From the NCBI GenBank assembly GCA_949358305.1, contig OX442322.1, positions 9,982,001 to 10,046,000 of the forward strand: a DNA stretch of 64,000 nt. Reading direction: 5' to 3'. Position 1 is the stretch's first letter; each line of letters begins with the position of its first letter. This DNA comes from Strigamia acuminata (taxonomy: Eukaryota; Arthropoda; Chilopoda; Geophilomorpha; Linotaeniidae). The notes beneath the pieces are model-generated. The model searched no databases and was not told where the DNA came from. It was given only the letters and a program-made list of their open reading frames with translations. Shown here piece after piece: positions 32,967-43,042 of this stretch. Position numbers and translations under genes: made by a program.

Positions 32967-33932
32967 TGTTGCAACTCGCCACTGCCGTGATGCGACGAGT
33001 TGTAACGCGGTGGGGAATTATTGGCAAATTTCCCATAGGCCTATACTTTGCTTAGCTGAGAGGAGAAGTGTAGTAACTTGAGTTTCTGCCCTTGCTCTTG
33101 AAGGAAGCTGCTCCAGGGAGTTTGGGGTTAAATCTCCCTACTCACACATGTTGGATGTTGAATAAAATAAAGCTTTGTGTAGAAAAATCCAGATAATGCT
33201 TTTAATCATTTCAAAACATTAACATGGAGGCAAATTTAACTTAACAACATCTAATTCTTCATAACAAGAGTGTAACAACTTCATAACAACAACAATTCTA
33301 TAGCAACAACAAATTCATGAGGCACCTAGTGACTAAATTCATAAATAACATAAGTTAAAGCTTGCATTGTGCCTCATAATAGAGATAAAATCAACTAAAA
33401 TTAACAGAAATCATTGGAAAGAATTATAACAAATAGAATAGGAATAAACTTAACTAAATATGCAAATAACGCATCTAAAGCAAGTCAAATACACTGTAAA
33501 AATGCATTAATTGCAATCCATTACAAAATTAACAATTCCTTCTTTTCCAATGCACCTTTAAAGCAACTCAGATGCTTCAAACCCGTCATTCCGCCTTCAC
33601 AACTGAACTGGGAACAGGACAAGACTTAGAAATAGGTAAACATAGCATGAAAACATTGGAAAACAAGACTAAAAATTCCTAAACCTTGACCTTGTCATTC
33701 TAAGAGATAAAATACCTAACAAACATTGTCTTTACTGAAAATTGGCACACAAAAAAGACATGTAAAATTCCTATTACAACAGAAAAAGATTAGATATTTG
33801 CTAAATAAATAATACAATTATAAGACCGAAATTAGTAACTCTTCTTTACATTTTCGAACACATAAAATCAAACTACTATCAAATTGACGAGCAGTTGTGG
33901 TCTCTCTTTCCTCCTTTCTGTTGCTCGAAACA
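32967..33932 (-). repeat. Kinase element 3' LTR
   Basis: 966 bp. The sense 5' end is TGTTTCGAGCAACAG; the sense 3' end contains a hairpin with stem CAACTCG/CGAGTTG (plus-strand ~32971-33005). A 71-codon ORF occurs identically in both LTRs and is not supported as a gene. Confidence 0.93.
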
Positions 33933-34025
33933 GAGATTGCCGCCGAAAAGAAAAGAAGGTGAAGAAGAACCTCTTAGCAATCTGAAAACTTCTCATCCAC
34001 CTAGGATCAGCTCCCTAATGACTCC
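33933..34025 (-). other. Kinase element 3' untranslated end
   Basis: 93 bases between stop codon and 3' LTR. The sense strand near the LTR reads CTTCTTTTCTTTTCGGC then GGCAATCTC: pyrimidine tract plus GGC-GGCAA box as in Bel2, Bel4 and family A. No polypurine tract is seen. Confidence 0.6.
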
Positions 34026-37013
34026 TTAAGGTAAGCGCAATTTTTTGCGGATCAAACTGGCCACCCATGGAGGTAATCTTCGATTCAAAATCGCTAAACT
34101 TAAATGTGCCGCTCCATTAATTAGCTTTCTCTTGACTTCTATAGAATTGATTGATTTCTGAAAACAGGTACGACATGTCGGCTTGTATTTCTCCTCTCCT
34201 CCTACAACCTGAACTTGCGTTTCGCCCGATATTCGTTTGGTGAATGACGCTTGGTTTCCACAAAAGTGGCATTTGGCATGAAGTTTGACAATAGTTTCCG
34301 CTAGTGGAATGAGATTAGATACTGCCTTGAATTCCTGTCTCTTAAAATCACCATTTAAAGCGGCAATTATTACATTCTTTCCTTCGTTCGCCATTTTGTC
34401 GGAAAACGAATCGATGTCTCCGAAAAATTGCCCTTCGTCGATACCTATCGTCTTGACCGACTCCGCAATTTTCTTGATTTCCTGTAACGACGCGACCCGA
34501 ACCGCTGGACGTCGTTGTCCGGTGTGGCTAACCATTTCATCTTTACTATATCTAACGTCTGTCAAATGCTTAACAAGCAGGCAAGAGTTTTCTTCTTCAT
34601 TTCGGATTACATTAAGTAAAGCAGTAGTTTTTCCAGAAAACATTGGGCCAATTACTAAATGTATATTTCCCGTGGCCTTTGTGACTGCATTTGATCTTCT
34701 GTGCGAATTGGTGAGTTTCTTGCGACTCCATTTCAATATCTTCCTCCATTTACTTAAACCCTTTTCTTCATCTTTTTTGAAATTTTTCGGAAATTCTCCT
34801 TTCTTTTCCGTAGACTCCAGTGTGTCAGGACTCTGAGAAATCGCCATCTTGCCCGACCTTATCCCTTTAAACGTCCGCTTTCCATCCATTTCCAATTCGA
34901 TGGGGACGTCAGGATGCCGTACCTCCAGCTCGCTAGAGCGGCTCGCGGCAAAACGAGAAGCGATGACGCCTTTTGCTCGTACTCCACCCTTTTCGCTTTT
35001 CTCGTCGGGCATTGATGTGGAATTCGCCTGTCCAAACCCGCCTTTGTCCTTTTTTGAAGTGTTGAAAGTCATCTTCTTTCCAGAATCGATCGCCATACAC
35101 GATACATCTCCCAGTGAGATATCGTCTTTGTAGATGGAAGGCTCTTTTGAGTTAATTTGTCCGTTTAAAATCCATCCAAAAACTGTTTTCATCATTCCTA
35201 AATCTGGACTAATTCTCTTCGTTCCCGCTTGAATTATTTTCCACCATGCTCCGCTTCCGATCAAGACATCTACCTCATCCGACACGGAGGGATGTGGTTC
35301 TGCCATCTCAAGATTAAACGACTTGATTTGTTGCAGCGTCTGGTGATCTACCACTCCCTTTATATTGGGAAGTGTGTCGGTATCAAGAGCAAATACAGAC
35401 ACTTTCTGCTTGTCGTGACGAGACTGCAACTCGAATCTAAACACGTCATGAGTTGTAGGAACTGGTTCCTTGTTCAGCAGACACTGGGTCATGGTGTGAT
35501 ACGTCTCAATCTTGTTTAGGTGTAATTTCTTTGCTAACCGCTTCGTAATATATGAACGATGACTACCCGGATCGAGTAATCCACGAACTGGGATTGTTTC
35601 GCCACTCTTTCGGACGAACAATGCTGTGAAAACCATTAGCTGGACGTCACTTGAGACCGACAACGAGACGTTGGCGGAGACGTTCTCTTCTTTGGTATCA
35701 GTTGGCTTTTCCGCATGACCTCTGTTACAAATTGAAGAATGGTGTCGACCACCGCATGATCGGCAACAAAATTTTACAGGGCAGTTACCCACTGTATGGC
35801 TTGGTCTCAGGCAATTAAAGCATAGACGTTTTCGCTTAACGATGTCGTATTTCTCCGAAACTTCCAGATTTGCGTCGCAATTATTGTTAAAATGATCTCC
35901 TTCACAGAAGGCACAGATCAATTTCCGGACTGGACCTGATTTTGGTTTGAATGATTCTTTCGTATTGGACCCGAATGACGTATTTTGCGCAACCGCGCAA
36001 GATGACATGGTCCCTCGTAATTCTTCTTTTTGCTCTCTAGTTGCTGGTTTCTCACTTTTCTTGGTGACTTTCTGACTGGTAAATACGCTATCGTCTGATA
36101 ATTCTGCTACTCTGACTTCGCTTGCTACAAATTCGAGAAATAAATTAACGTTTTCTACGTTTCCTTTGTAAATCCTATGAAATCGTCTTCCCAATTCCGG
36201 TGGAAACTTCCGCAATAATTCCGGGATTAGAAATAATCCAGTAGTCGTAACTGGGAACTTCAACTGTTCTAATGTTCGGAAAGCACCGGTGAGGGACGTC
36301 AATAGAGATTTTACCGGCTGGATTGGGTACAAATCTTTAACTGCTTCGGCTTCACGAATTTTCCTCGCCAGAGCGTTCTTTTGGGCTACTTCTGACCCAA
36401 AAAGTCCTTCTAAACTGCTAAGTGCCATTAAATACGAATCGTTAGTAAGTGGGTACGACTTGATTGCCACTTCCGCTTCCCCGATACAGCTTGATTTAAG
36501 ATATTGAAGTTTTTCGACGTTCGATAACTCGGCATCGGCGTCAACTGTGGTTGAAAACATATCCATGAAGCTCTTATACTCCATCGGATTCCCGTCAAAT
36601 TTCTGAAGAGTCAGCTTTGGAAGCTTTGTAGTCTTCCGTGATATGATTGATGAGTTGTTCAGAAATCCAGAATTCATTAGCGTATTTCCGCCTGGATGGG
36701 CCCCAAACTTATCCTGCATCTGTTTTGAAAATTTCGTCCTTTGCTTAAGAAGATTGACCTTAGTCCTAATGTCTTCGAGACGTCTCAAACTAAGCAGGTA
36801 ATCTGAACGTTCTATCTTGTCTTTAAAGACAGCGAGCTCATCAATAAGGTCACTCAACTGCGCATCTATTGTTGCGTGGAGAGCTTCAAGCTCACCCCCG
36901 TCGAGAACGTTTGCAGATGTCGAGAGCAGATCCTCTGCTCCTTGGGCCTTGGCTTGCCATTGTGTTTCTTTCTCTTCCGCTGCTTCCGTGGTCAAACCAG
37001 CCGCAGTTGCCAT
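34026..37013 (-). CDS. Gag-protease-thymidine kinase fusion polyprotein (995 aa)
   Basis: Residues ~1-340 are Bel/Pao Gag, with a coiled-coil-prone start and a DUF1759-like core from LPKLTLQKFDG (131-141). Three zinc knuckles follow (C367-C379, C398-C411, C417-C429). The retroviral-type protease has DPG at 481-483. Similarity to Bel2/Bel4 ends near 639 (shared DVSC). A lysine-rich linker (~640-780) leads into a complete type II thymidine kinase (~783-955): P-loop GPMFSGKTT (789-797), DEGQFF (859-864) with catalytic E860, zinc cysteines C915, C918, C947, C950, and the thymidine-site GGEEKY with Y943. The kinase phosphorylates thymidine to dTMP and would raise dTTP for reverse transcription. 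It replaces RT, RNase H and integrase. No stop or frameshift; the protease would presumably free it. The start at 37013 is the first Met and matches other gag starts. Confidence 0.93.
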   Translation of the reverse strand: MATAAGLTTEAAEEKETQWQAKAQGAEDLLSTSANVLDGGELEALHATIDAQLSDLIDELAVFKDKIERSDYLLSLRRLEDIRTKVNLLKQRTKFSKQMQDKFGAHPGGNTLMNSGFLNNSSIISRKTTKLPKLTLQKFDGNPMEYKSFMDMFSTTVDADAELSNVEKLQYLKSSCIGEAEVAIKSYPLTNDSYLMALSSLEGLFGSEVAQKNALARKIREAEAVKDLYPIQPVKSLLTSLTGAFRTLEQLKFPVTTTGLFLIPELLRKFPPELGRRFHRIYKGNVENVNLFLEFVASEVRVAELSDDSVFTSQKVTKKSEKPATREQKEELRGTMSSCAVAQNTSFGSNTKESFKPKSGPVRKLICAFCEGDHFNNNCDANLEVSEKYDIVKRKRLCFNCLRPSHTVGNCPVKFCCRSCGGRHHSSICNRGHAEKPTDTKEENVSANVSLSVSSDVQLMVFTALFVRKSGETIPVRGLLDPGSHRSYITKRLAKKLHLNKIETYHTMTQCLLNKEPVPTTHDVFRFELQSRHDKQKVSVFALDTDTLPNIKGVVDHQTLQQIKSFNLEMAEPHPSVSDEVDVLIGSGAWWKIIQAGTKRISPDLGMMKTVFGWILNGQINSKEPSIYKDDISLGDVSCMAIDSGKKMTFNTSKKDKGGFGQANSTSMPDEKSEKGGVRAKGVIASRFAASRSSELEVRHPDVPIELEMDGKRTFKGIRSGKMAISQSPDTLESTEKKGEFPKNFKKDEEKGLSKWRKILKWSRKKLTNSHRRSNAVTKATGNIHLVIGPMFSGKTTALLNVIRNEEENSCLLVKHLTDVRYSKDEMVSHTGQRRPAVRVASLQEIKKIAESVKTIGIDEGQFFGDIDSFSDKMANEGKNVIIAALNGDFKRQEFKAVSNLIPLAETIVKLHAKCHFCGNQASFTKRISGETQVQVVGGEEKYKPTCRTCFQKSINSIEVKRKLINGAAHLSLAILNRRLPPWVASLIRKKLRLP
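34149..34670 (-). other. Thymidine kinase (TK1-like) domain within the fusion
   Basis: Codons ~782-955 of the fusion. All hallmark residues of the cellular/poxviral type II family are present: Walker A, the conserved D-x-RYS followed by SHTG, the DEGQFF block, NLIPLAETIVKL, two CxxC zinc pairs and the GG--KY--CR-C C-terminus. Domain length is normal, with no lost catalytic residue, which suggests that the activity has been kept. The source is probably an animal TK1 mRNA, since no introns are visible, but a viral source cannot be excluded without a phylogeny. Confidence 0.93.
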
Positions 37014-37341
37014 TTATTCTCGAGAAAGAGAGAATGAGAATAAAAATTCTATTCAACAACTCAATAACTGCGAATTAAATTCCCACAAATATTCTCCGAA
37101 CTTCACAGACTCTTACTTATACTTGCTTAACGTTAATTCAAATGCGGTGTGCAAATGAAAAACGACCTCGAAATAAAATGCTAAACTCAACTCCGGAATA
37201 CTACAGACAAATTGACTTAACACACTATACGTAATACACTGGGACGGAATTATTGACCGCACAAATAAACTTATCCGCATAAATATCTTGATAATTCCCC
37301 CAAAATGCACTTAGTTCGAAATTAATAATTAATATCTAACC

Positions 37342-37574
37342 GCACAACCGAGATAAATAGTTATCTTTTACAATAACACTGCACAAAGGAGATAAATAGT
37401 TATATTTTACAATAACCCCGCACAAAGAGATAAATAGTTATATTTTACAATAACCCCGCACAAAAAGAGATAATAGCTATAGTTTATAATAGCGCTGCAC
37501 AAAAGAGATAATTAGCTATCATATACAATAGCTCCGCACTTAAGAGATAATAACTTGATGTTTAAAATTATTGA
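37342..37574 (-). repeat. Six tandem ~39-nt units, each a stem-loop
   Basis: Units start at 37342, 37381, 37420, 37458, 37497 and 37536 with lengths 39, 39, 38, 39, 39, 39. Each begins GCAC and contains AGATAA and a self-complementary core. Units 1-3 have GTTAT/ATAAC, units 4-5 have GCTAT/ATAGC (unit 5 extends to AGCTAT/ATAGCT), all with an 8-base loop; unit 6 has AATAA/TTATT with a larger loop. The paired changes T-A to C-G are compensatory. Confidence 0.8.
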
Positions 37575-37742
37575 CATAAAAAACCCCTTTTAAACTCCCC
37601 AAACACAGCTCGAAATTGGCAGAAACTTCCTTGAAAAATCAGATAAAGAATTAATTTAAATAAATATAATTCTTAAATTCTAACAGCAATTGAGTTAAAA
37701 TTAATCTTGTTCTTTATCATCAGCAGATGAACTTGAAGATTG

Positions 37743-37756
37743 ACATTGCGTTGTGT
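37743..37756 (-). promoter_or_regulatory. Shared leader motif (kinase element)
   Basis: Exact ACACAACGCAATGT in the sense strand, 427 bases inside the 5' LTR. An in-frame stop (TGA) lies just upstream in the TQRNV frame, which argues against a conserved peptide. Confidence 0.65.
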
Positions 37757-38182
37757 TTCTCAAATTGTTGACCAGGAAATCGCTTGCTTGTCTCCTTATG
37801 TTGACCGCCACAGTAGAAAGACTCCGAACTCGTTACACTTGACATAAAATCCACTGACGAATCAACTCCCTGACGCCTGCGAAGGACGACACAGCACAAA
37901 CACACTTCTGTCGCAATTGGCGACAATAATCCAGTGGAAATAAATCGAAAAACGCGTCGCCACACACTTCACACCACGAAAATCGGCACCCCACACTGCT
38001 TACTGCGAACTAGATGCCACACACTGCCTCACTGTGAAGCTGGGAACACACACGCAAATCACCGTGAAATCAACGTCACACACCTGGCTAAAAATGCAAT
38101 GACGTGCACTGAAATCCACTGGAAAAACTGGACGAAAATCCTGGTTGGCAACAACAAAATCCTTGGGTCACGGTACCAAAAA

Positions 38183-39148
38183 TGTTGCAACTCGCCACTG
38201 CCGTGATGCGACGAGTTGTAACGCGGTGGGGAATTATTGGCAAATTTCCCATAGGCCTATACTTTGCTTAGCTGAGAGGAGAAGTGTAGTAACTTGAGTT
38301 TCTGCCCTTGCTCTTGAAGGAAGCTGCTCCAGGGAGTTTGGGGTTAAATCTCCCTACTCACACATGTTGGATGTTGAATAAAATAAAGCTTTGTGTAGAA
38401 AAATCCAGATAATGCTTTTAATCATTTCAAAACATTAACATGGAGGCAAATTTAACTTAACAACATCTAATTCTTCATAACAAGAGTGTAACAACTTCAT
38501 AACAACAACAATTCTATAGCAACAACAAATTCATGAGGCACCTAGTGACTAAATTCATAAATAACATAAGTTAAAGCTTGCATTGTGCCTCATAATAGAG
38601 ATAAAATCAACTAAAATTAACAGAAATCATTGGAAAGAATTATAACAAATAGAATAGGAATAAACTTAACTAAATATGCAAATAACGCATCTAAAGCAAG
38701 TCAAATACACTGTAAAAATGCATTAATTGCAATCCATTACAAAATTAACAATTCCTTCTTTTCCAATGCACCTTTAAAGCAACTCAGATGCTTCAAACCC
38801 GTCATTCCGCCTTCACAACTGAACTGGGAACAGGACAAGACTTAGAAATAGGTAAACATAGCATGAAAACATTGGAAAACAAGACTAAAAATTCCTAAAC
38901 CTTGACCTTGTCATTCTAAGAGATAAAATACCTAACAAACATTGTCTTTACTGAAAATTGGCACACAAAAAAGACATGTAAAATTCCTATTACAACAGAA
39001 AAAGATTAGATATTTGCTAAATAAATAATACAATTATAAGACCGAAATTAGTAACTCTTCTTTACATTTTCGAACACATAAAATCAAACTACTATCAAAT
39101 TGACGAGCAGTTGTGGTCTCTCTTTCCTCCTTTCTGTTGCTCGAAACA
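38183..39148 (-). repeat. Kinase element 5' LTR
   Basis: 966 bp, visually identical to 32967-33932, followed by CCTG (39149-39152) and then A3 internal sequence. The identity of the pair means a recent insertion. Confidence 0.93.
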
Positions 39149-40351
39149 CCTGTCATTAAGCCTAAAAATTTCTTAAAAGGACTACACGAAAAAGGGAAAA
39201 ACCCCGGGAGAACAAAGAACTCAAGTCCAAAGAGCTAATAACGTGATAAATTGGCAAACTCGTTTAAAAAGGGAAACTTGGAAACAAGTAGCTTTGCTTC
39301 TCACATATTAAACCAAAAATTCTCACCAAAAACGTGAGTGAACAAAGAATAAAGCTATTAACCAGCACAGGCATAAATGCAATCAGAAAATTGGACTCCC
39401 TTATTAAATCCAGACACAGAAAGCCAATAAATACGTACAAATCATTCTTTGGCACTTAAACAAGGAACTGAGGACAATAGCAACATAACCGTAAGCGAGG
39501 AGGGCAAAAGCTGAGGTAGGGAACTTAAAGGGCCCTTGCGGACAGCCTGTCAAGGTAAACTGTCGCCCCAAGGCGCGAACATGCTAAAAAAAAACCAGGG
39601 AAAGCCGCGTAACTTCTTACACACGAGCTCAAAACGACACCTAAACATTCTAGAAAGCTAACGCCCTTTAAAAACCCAAACACTCACAATTTCCCCCAAA
39701 AATCTTAAAAATTAACATTTGACATAAAGAAAATAATCGACAAAAAAAAGCGAAATCTTCATTGCCGACTCTTGTACATTGCGTTGTGTTTAACTGGACT
39801 ACGGGCGGCGTAACTGTCGCTTGAATATCCGAAGCTCGCAAGTTGCGCTGCAGCTTGGAGGATCCATCTGGACACGTGACACGACAACACCCGACCGACG
39901 ACAAGACGAAACCATTCTTGATTCGGAGGCACAACTGTTCGACCGGTGGGCGCATTGAACAGTCCTATCATGTTGCACAAGTGGCGCTTCCTCCTTCTGC
40001 TTGGCGAGAGATCGTCGATCGATCCCGGAGTGGCCACCGGAAAAGGCAAACTCGAAAACAGCCAACTTGACTGGCGGCACCCAGGTACGAACTGCATGGA
40101 CGGCGTCGGCGACCCACAGACTCGCACACAACTCACTGGATGCTCCCGAGACAAATATCGCCATCCTGTTGGGCGATTCTCGTCCCGTGTGATGACCACA
40201 CACGCTACACCGGCTCTCGACGTGGTGGACGGCACAAAACTCAGGCAGACTTCAGGCCGCCTGCTCAGACAAATGGCGGCGATGGCGGCCATTTTTCTAT
40301 ACACACGTGTGAGGAATTTCGTTCGAAAATCCTGAGTCACGGCACCAACTT
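39149..40351 (-). mobile_element. A3 internal region, 5' segment with leader
   Basis: Minus orientation. Contains the primer-binding-like TGGTGCCGTGACTC (sense, from 40347, four bases inside the LTR) and the shared motif (39776-39789). The leader between these resembles that of A4 in its middle part. The portion 39149-39490 matches A5 (54350-54690) rather than A2. Overlapping 193- and 134-codon ORFs in different frames are judged non-coding. Confidence 0.8.
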
Positions 40352-41126
40352 TGTTTCTAGCAGTGCTTGAAGACCGTGTGGCACTCTAGAAGACAATCGA
40401 AAATGGTTATAACAAATAAACCTACTTACTAAAACTTGTGATGAGCTCCAAAAGAGATGATGCATTGCAGGAAAAATCCTGCTTGAAATCCCTGCAAAGT
40501 GGCCTAACAAGTGTCTGGAAGAACTCACCACTAATGTGTTAAATAACACATGAACAAACCGAATTTATTGTAAAGTTAACATCTATCAAAATACACAGAA
40601 AAAGAGAGGAGAAAATTACATATCTTAACCCTAGAAATCTACATAACAGTCACAGTGTAGTTGCTGCGCAACCTACAACAATGAGAGCAGCGGCTCTTAG
40701 CAACGAGTGGCAACAATCACTCGCAAGAGGCAAATTGTCCCTCTAGTGACAAAATGATAAAGCGTATACAAGAAAATACACAGTTTCGAGTATAAAATCA
40801 TTACAAAAGGCACAAAACCGTAATAAATTAAGACAAAGTGTTTCAAATAAATGAACTAACTTAGGAACTAACAACAGCAACTCTTCGGACGAATCCAAGC
40901 AGTAAAACTCCAAAGAATCAAAGGAAAAATACAAGATTACCTTAAGAAAGACAGCTTAAATCAGGTAAAACATAACTCCCACGTCACAAACTACACGAAA
41001 TTCATTTAACATTTAGCCAAAACTTAAGCTGCACTATTAACTAAACACAAACTTAAATAATTGATCAATTCAAGCAAATCCGCTATTGCGATAGCAAAAA
41101 AATCCATGTTGCGCGTGCTCGCAACA
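40352..41126 (-). repeat. A3 5' LTR (subtype 1)
   Basis: 775 bp, paired with 23061-23836. Followed by the CCCC target duplication and then A2 internal sequence CCCCTGACCGCCGCTCTG. Confidence 0.92.
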
Positions 41127-42552
41127 CCCCTGACCGCCGCTCTGATAGGCGGGAAGGACGAGGAGAAGGAACTGGTTGGCTTACAATAGCTAGTAATTTA
41201 ACTTTAGCGTAGGGCAGAAAGCTAAAAGCGGGAGTTAATCGACCCCAAGCTGACGACTAACTGGCCAACACCACTAAAAATCTGCAAATGTGACGACGCT
41301 CCTGTCAGTAAGCCTAAAAAAACTCTCAAAGAGTTTACACGTAACAAGGGAAAAACCCTGGGAAATTACAAGAACTCAAGACCAAAGAGCTTATTGTATA
41401 ATAAGTTGGCGATTTCAAATTAAAAGGGAGTGGATTAAAGAAAATTCAAATACAACTAACTACCGTATGCACGGATTGGGCCAAAAATTCTCAATAAAAC
41501 GTGTGCAAGCTACTTAAAAAACCGCAGGTCTAACTGTAGACAATTAAAGACAGGAACTCCCTAATTAATTTCCGACAAAAAAGCCAATAAATTCATATAA
41601 GCTACTCTTTAGTATCTTTAACAAGAAACTCATGACATTAATACTAGAAAACGCATTCGAGGAGGACAAAAACAGAAGTTTAGAGTTTAAGGGGACTCCA
41701 AACAAGGCGCAAATAGGCGTGGAAACTAGCTACACTTGCACAACGACGTATGCAGAAGCATGAAACAGAACTAACGCCCCAAAACTCCCAAAACAACCAG
41801 AATATCCCCCAAAAACCTTAAAATTAACATTTGATGAAAACGAGAAAATATAATCGACAAAAAAAACAAAATCTTCATTGCCGACTCTAGTACATTGCGT
41901 TGTGTTTAACTGGCGGTCGACTGACGCTTGAAGAGTGACTCTTCCAAACTCGGTGACCATTCTGTGTGCGCTGACGGCACGAATCTCTTTGCTGGATCGT
42001 CCATTCTGCCTGAGAAAACTGGCTCTGCTGAAGACGAAACAACTCGACTGGAATCTTGACCGCGTCGCTTGTGAGACGGCGCACGTCTGTGTGGACACAG
42101 CCTCGTTCTGTACAACTAGCTGGGCACACGAAAACTCGGAAAATCTTTGCAAAACTCTCTTGACCGACGATCCCGATGTGATTGCTATCGACGATCAGAC
42201 CAATGGCGTCCCGCTTTATTAACGACACCAAACCACGTGCTGTGCTGACGACGCCGATGACGCACGGAACTGCCCAGCTCAAAACGTTGAGGCATCTGCA
42301 TTCCGCCATGCAACGCACTCGCACTGGACTTACTGGATGTTCCTGAAACAAATATCGCCATTCTTTGTGGCGATTCCCGATGTGTGTGGCAGCCACACTT
42401 GCTGCGCTTGTGGCACACGACGTGGTGGACGTAACACAGTCCACGCAACTCTTGATGCAATCGTTGATCTTGAAAATGGCGCCCGTTTCGGCCATTTTCG
42501 AACTCACGGCAACTACGCATCTGGTTTGCATCCTGGTCACGGCACCAAAAAA
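41127..42552 (-). mobile_element. A2 internal region, 5' segment with leader
   Basis: Continuation of A2 after A3. Sense order: primer-binding-like TGGTGCCGTGACCAGG five bases after the LTR, variable leader, shared motif (41892-41905), then an AT-rich stretch with TTTGGGGGATATT. The first half of the leader is unlike A5/A6 and the second half is almost the same as theirs, so the leader is mosaic. The 287-codon ORF (41887-42750) runs from the LTR into this leader and is not conserved in frame. Confidence 0.8.
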
Positions 42553-43042
42553 TGTTTCTAGCAATGCTTTGTGGCCGTGTGGCACTCTAGAAGACAACAG
42601 AAAAAGCTTATAACAAATAAACCTACTTACTAGAACTTGTGATGAGCTCCAAAAGAGATGATGCATTGCAGGAGAAATCCTGCTTGAAATCCCTGCAAAG
42701 TGGCCTAATAAGTGTCTGGAAGAACTCACCACTAATATGCCAAATAACACATAAACAAACCGAATTTAATGTAAAGTTAATATCTATCAAAAGTACACAG
42801 AAAAGAGAGGAGAAAATTACATATCTTAACCCTAGAAATCTACATAACAGTCACAGTGTAGTTGCTGCGCAACCTACAACAATTAGAGCAACGAGTGGCA
42901 ACAATCACTCGCAAGAGGCGAATTGTCCCTCTAGTGACAAAATGATAAAGCGTATACAAGAAAATACACAGTTTCAAGTATAAAATCATTACAAAAGGCA
43001 CAAAACCGTAATACATTAAGCCAAAGTGTTTCAAATAAATGA
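42553..43042 (-). repeat. A2 5' LTR, cut by assembly gap
   Basis: 490 bases of a subtype 1 A LTR, starting TGTTTCTAGCAATGC on the plus strand and ending at the N run. About 280 bases of the expected ~770 are missing. It lacks the AAGAGCCGCT block present in other A LTRs, as does the A6 LTR. Confidence 0.88.

Larger units (their letters stand above)
37014..38182 (-). other. Kinase element 5' leader
   Basis: About 1.17 kb. In sense order: primer-binding-like TGGTACCGTGACCC four bases after the LTR (from 38178), a stretch rich in CACAC/GTGTG words (~37950-38090), the shared motif (37743-37756), AT-rich sequence, six tandem hairpin units (37342-37574), then a pyrimidine tract TTCTCTCTTTCTCGAG just before the gag ATG that could be a splice acceptor. 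Short ORFs here have no recognised homology. Confidence 0.65.
32967..39148 (-). mobile_element. Bel/Pao-like element carrying Gag-PR and thymidine kinase
   Basis: 6,182 bp on the minus strand: 966-bp LTRs (32967-33932, 38183-39148) without visible differences, target duplication CCTG (32963-32966, 39149-39152), and the empty site GCTCCTGTCATTAAGCC preserved at 54345. Single ORF 34026-37013. Leader with primer-binding-like TGGTACCGTGACCC, the shared 14-nt motif and a tandem hairpin array. It lacks RT, RNase H and integrase, so it depends on a partner such as Bel2 or Bel4, yet it encodes its own Gag, protease and a nucleoside kinase. I know of no described element of this form. Confidence 0.93.
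23061..41126 (-). mobile_element. A3: family A element, complete but split by two insertions
   Basis: Minus strand, LTRs 23061-23836 and 40352-41126, target duplication CCCC (23057-23060, 41127-41130). The undisturbed sequence around the target is present at 32780-32800 and 54165-54180. Internal pieces are 23837-25878, 31827-32966 and 39149-40351. A4 interrupts it at 25879-31826 and the kinase element at 32967-39148. It has no RT or integrase and must have moved with proteins supplied by another element. Confidence 0.92.

Noticed and set aside
34149-34670. Thymidine kinase as a host gene into which a Gag fragment happened to insert
   Set aside because: Gag, protease and kinase lie in one frame between paired LTRs with a target duplication around the whole unit, and the stop codon sits 93 bases before the 3' LTR. 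That is the structure of one mobile unit.
37342-37574. Tandem array considered as CRISPR
   Set aside because: Repeats are directly adjacent without unique spacers, imperfect, in an animal retrotransposon leader.
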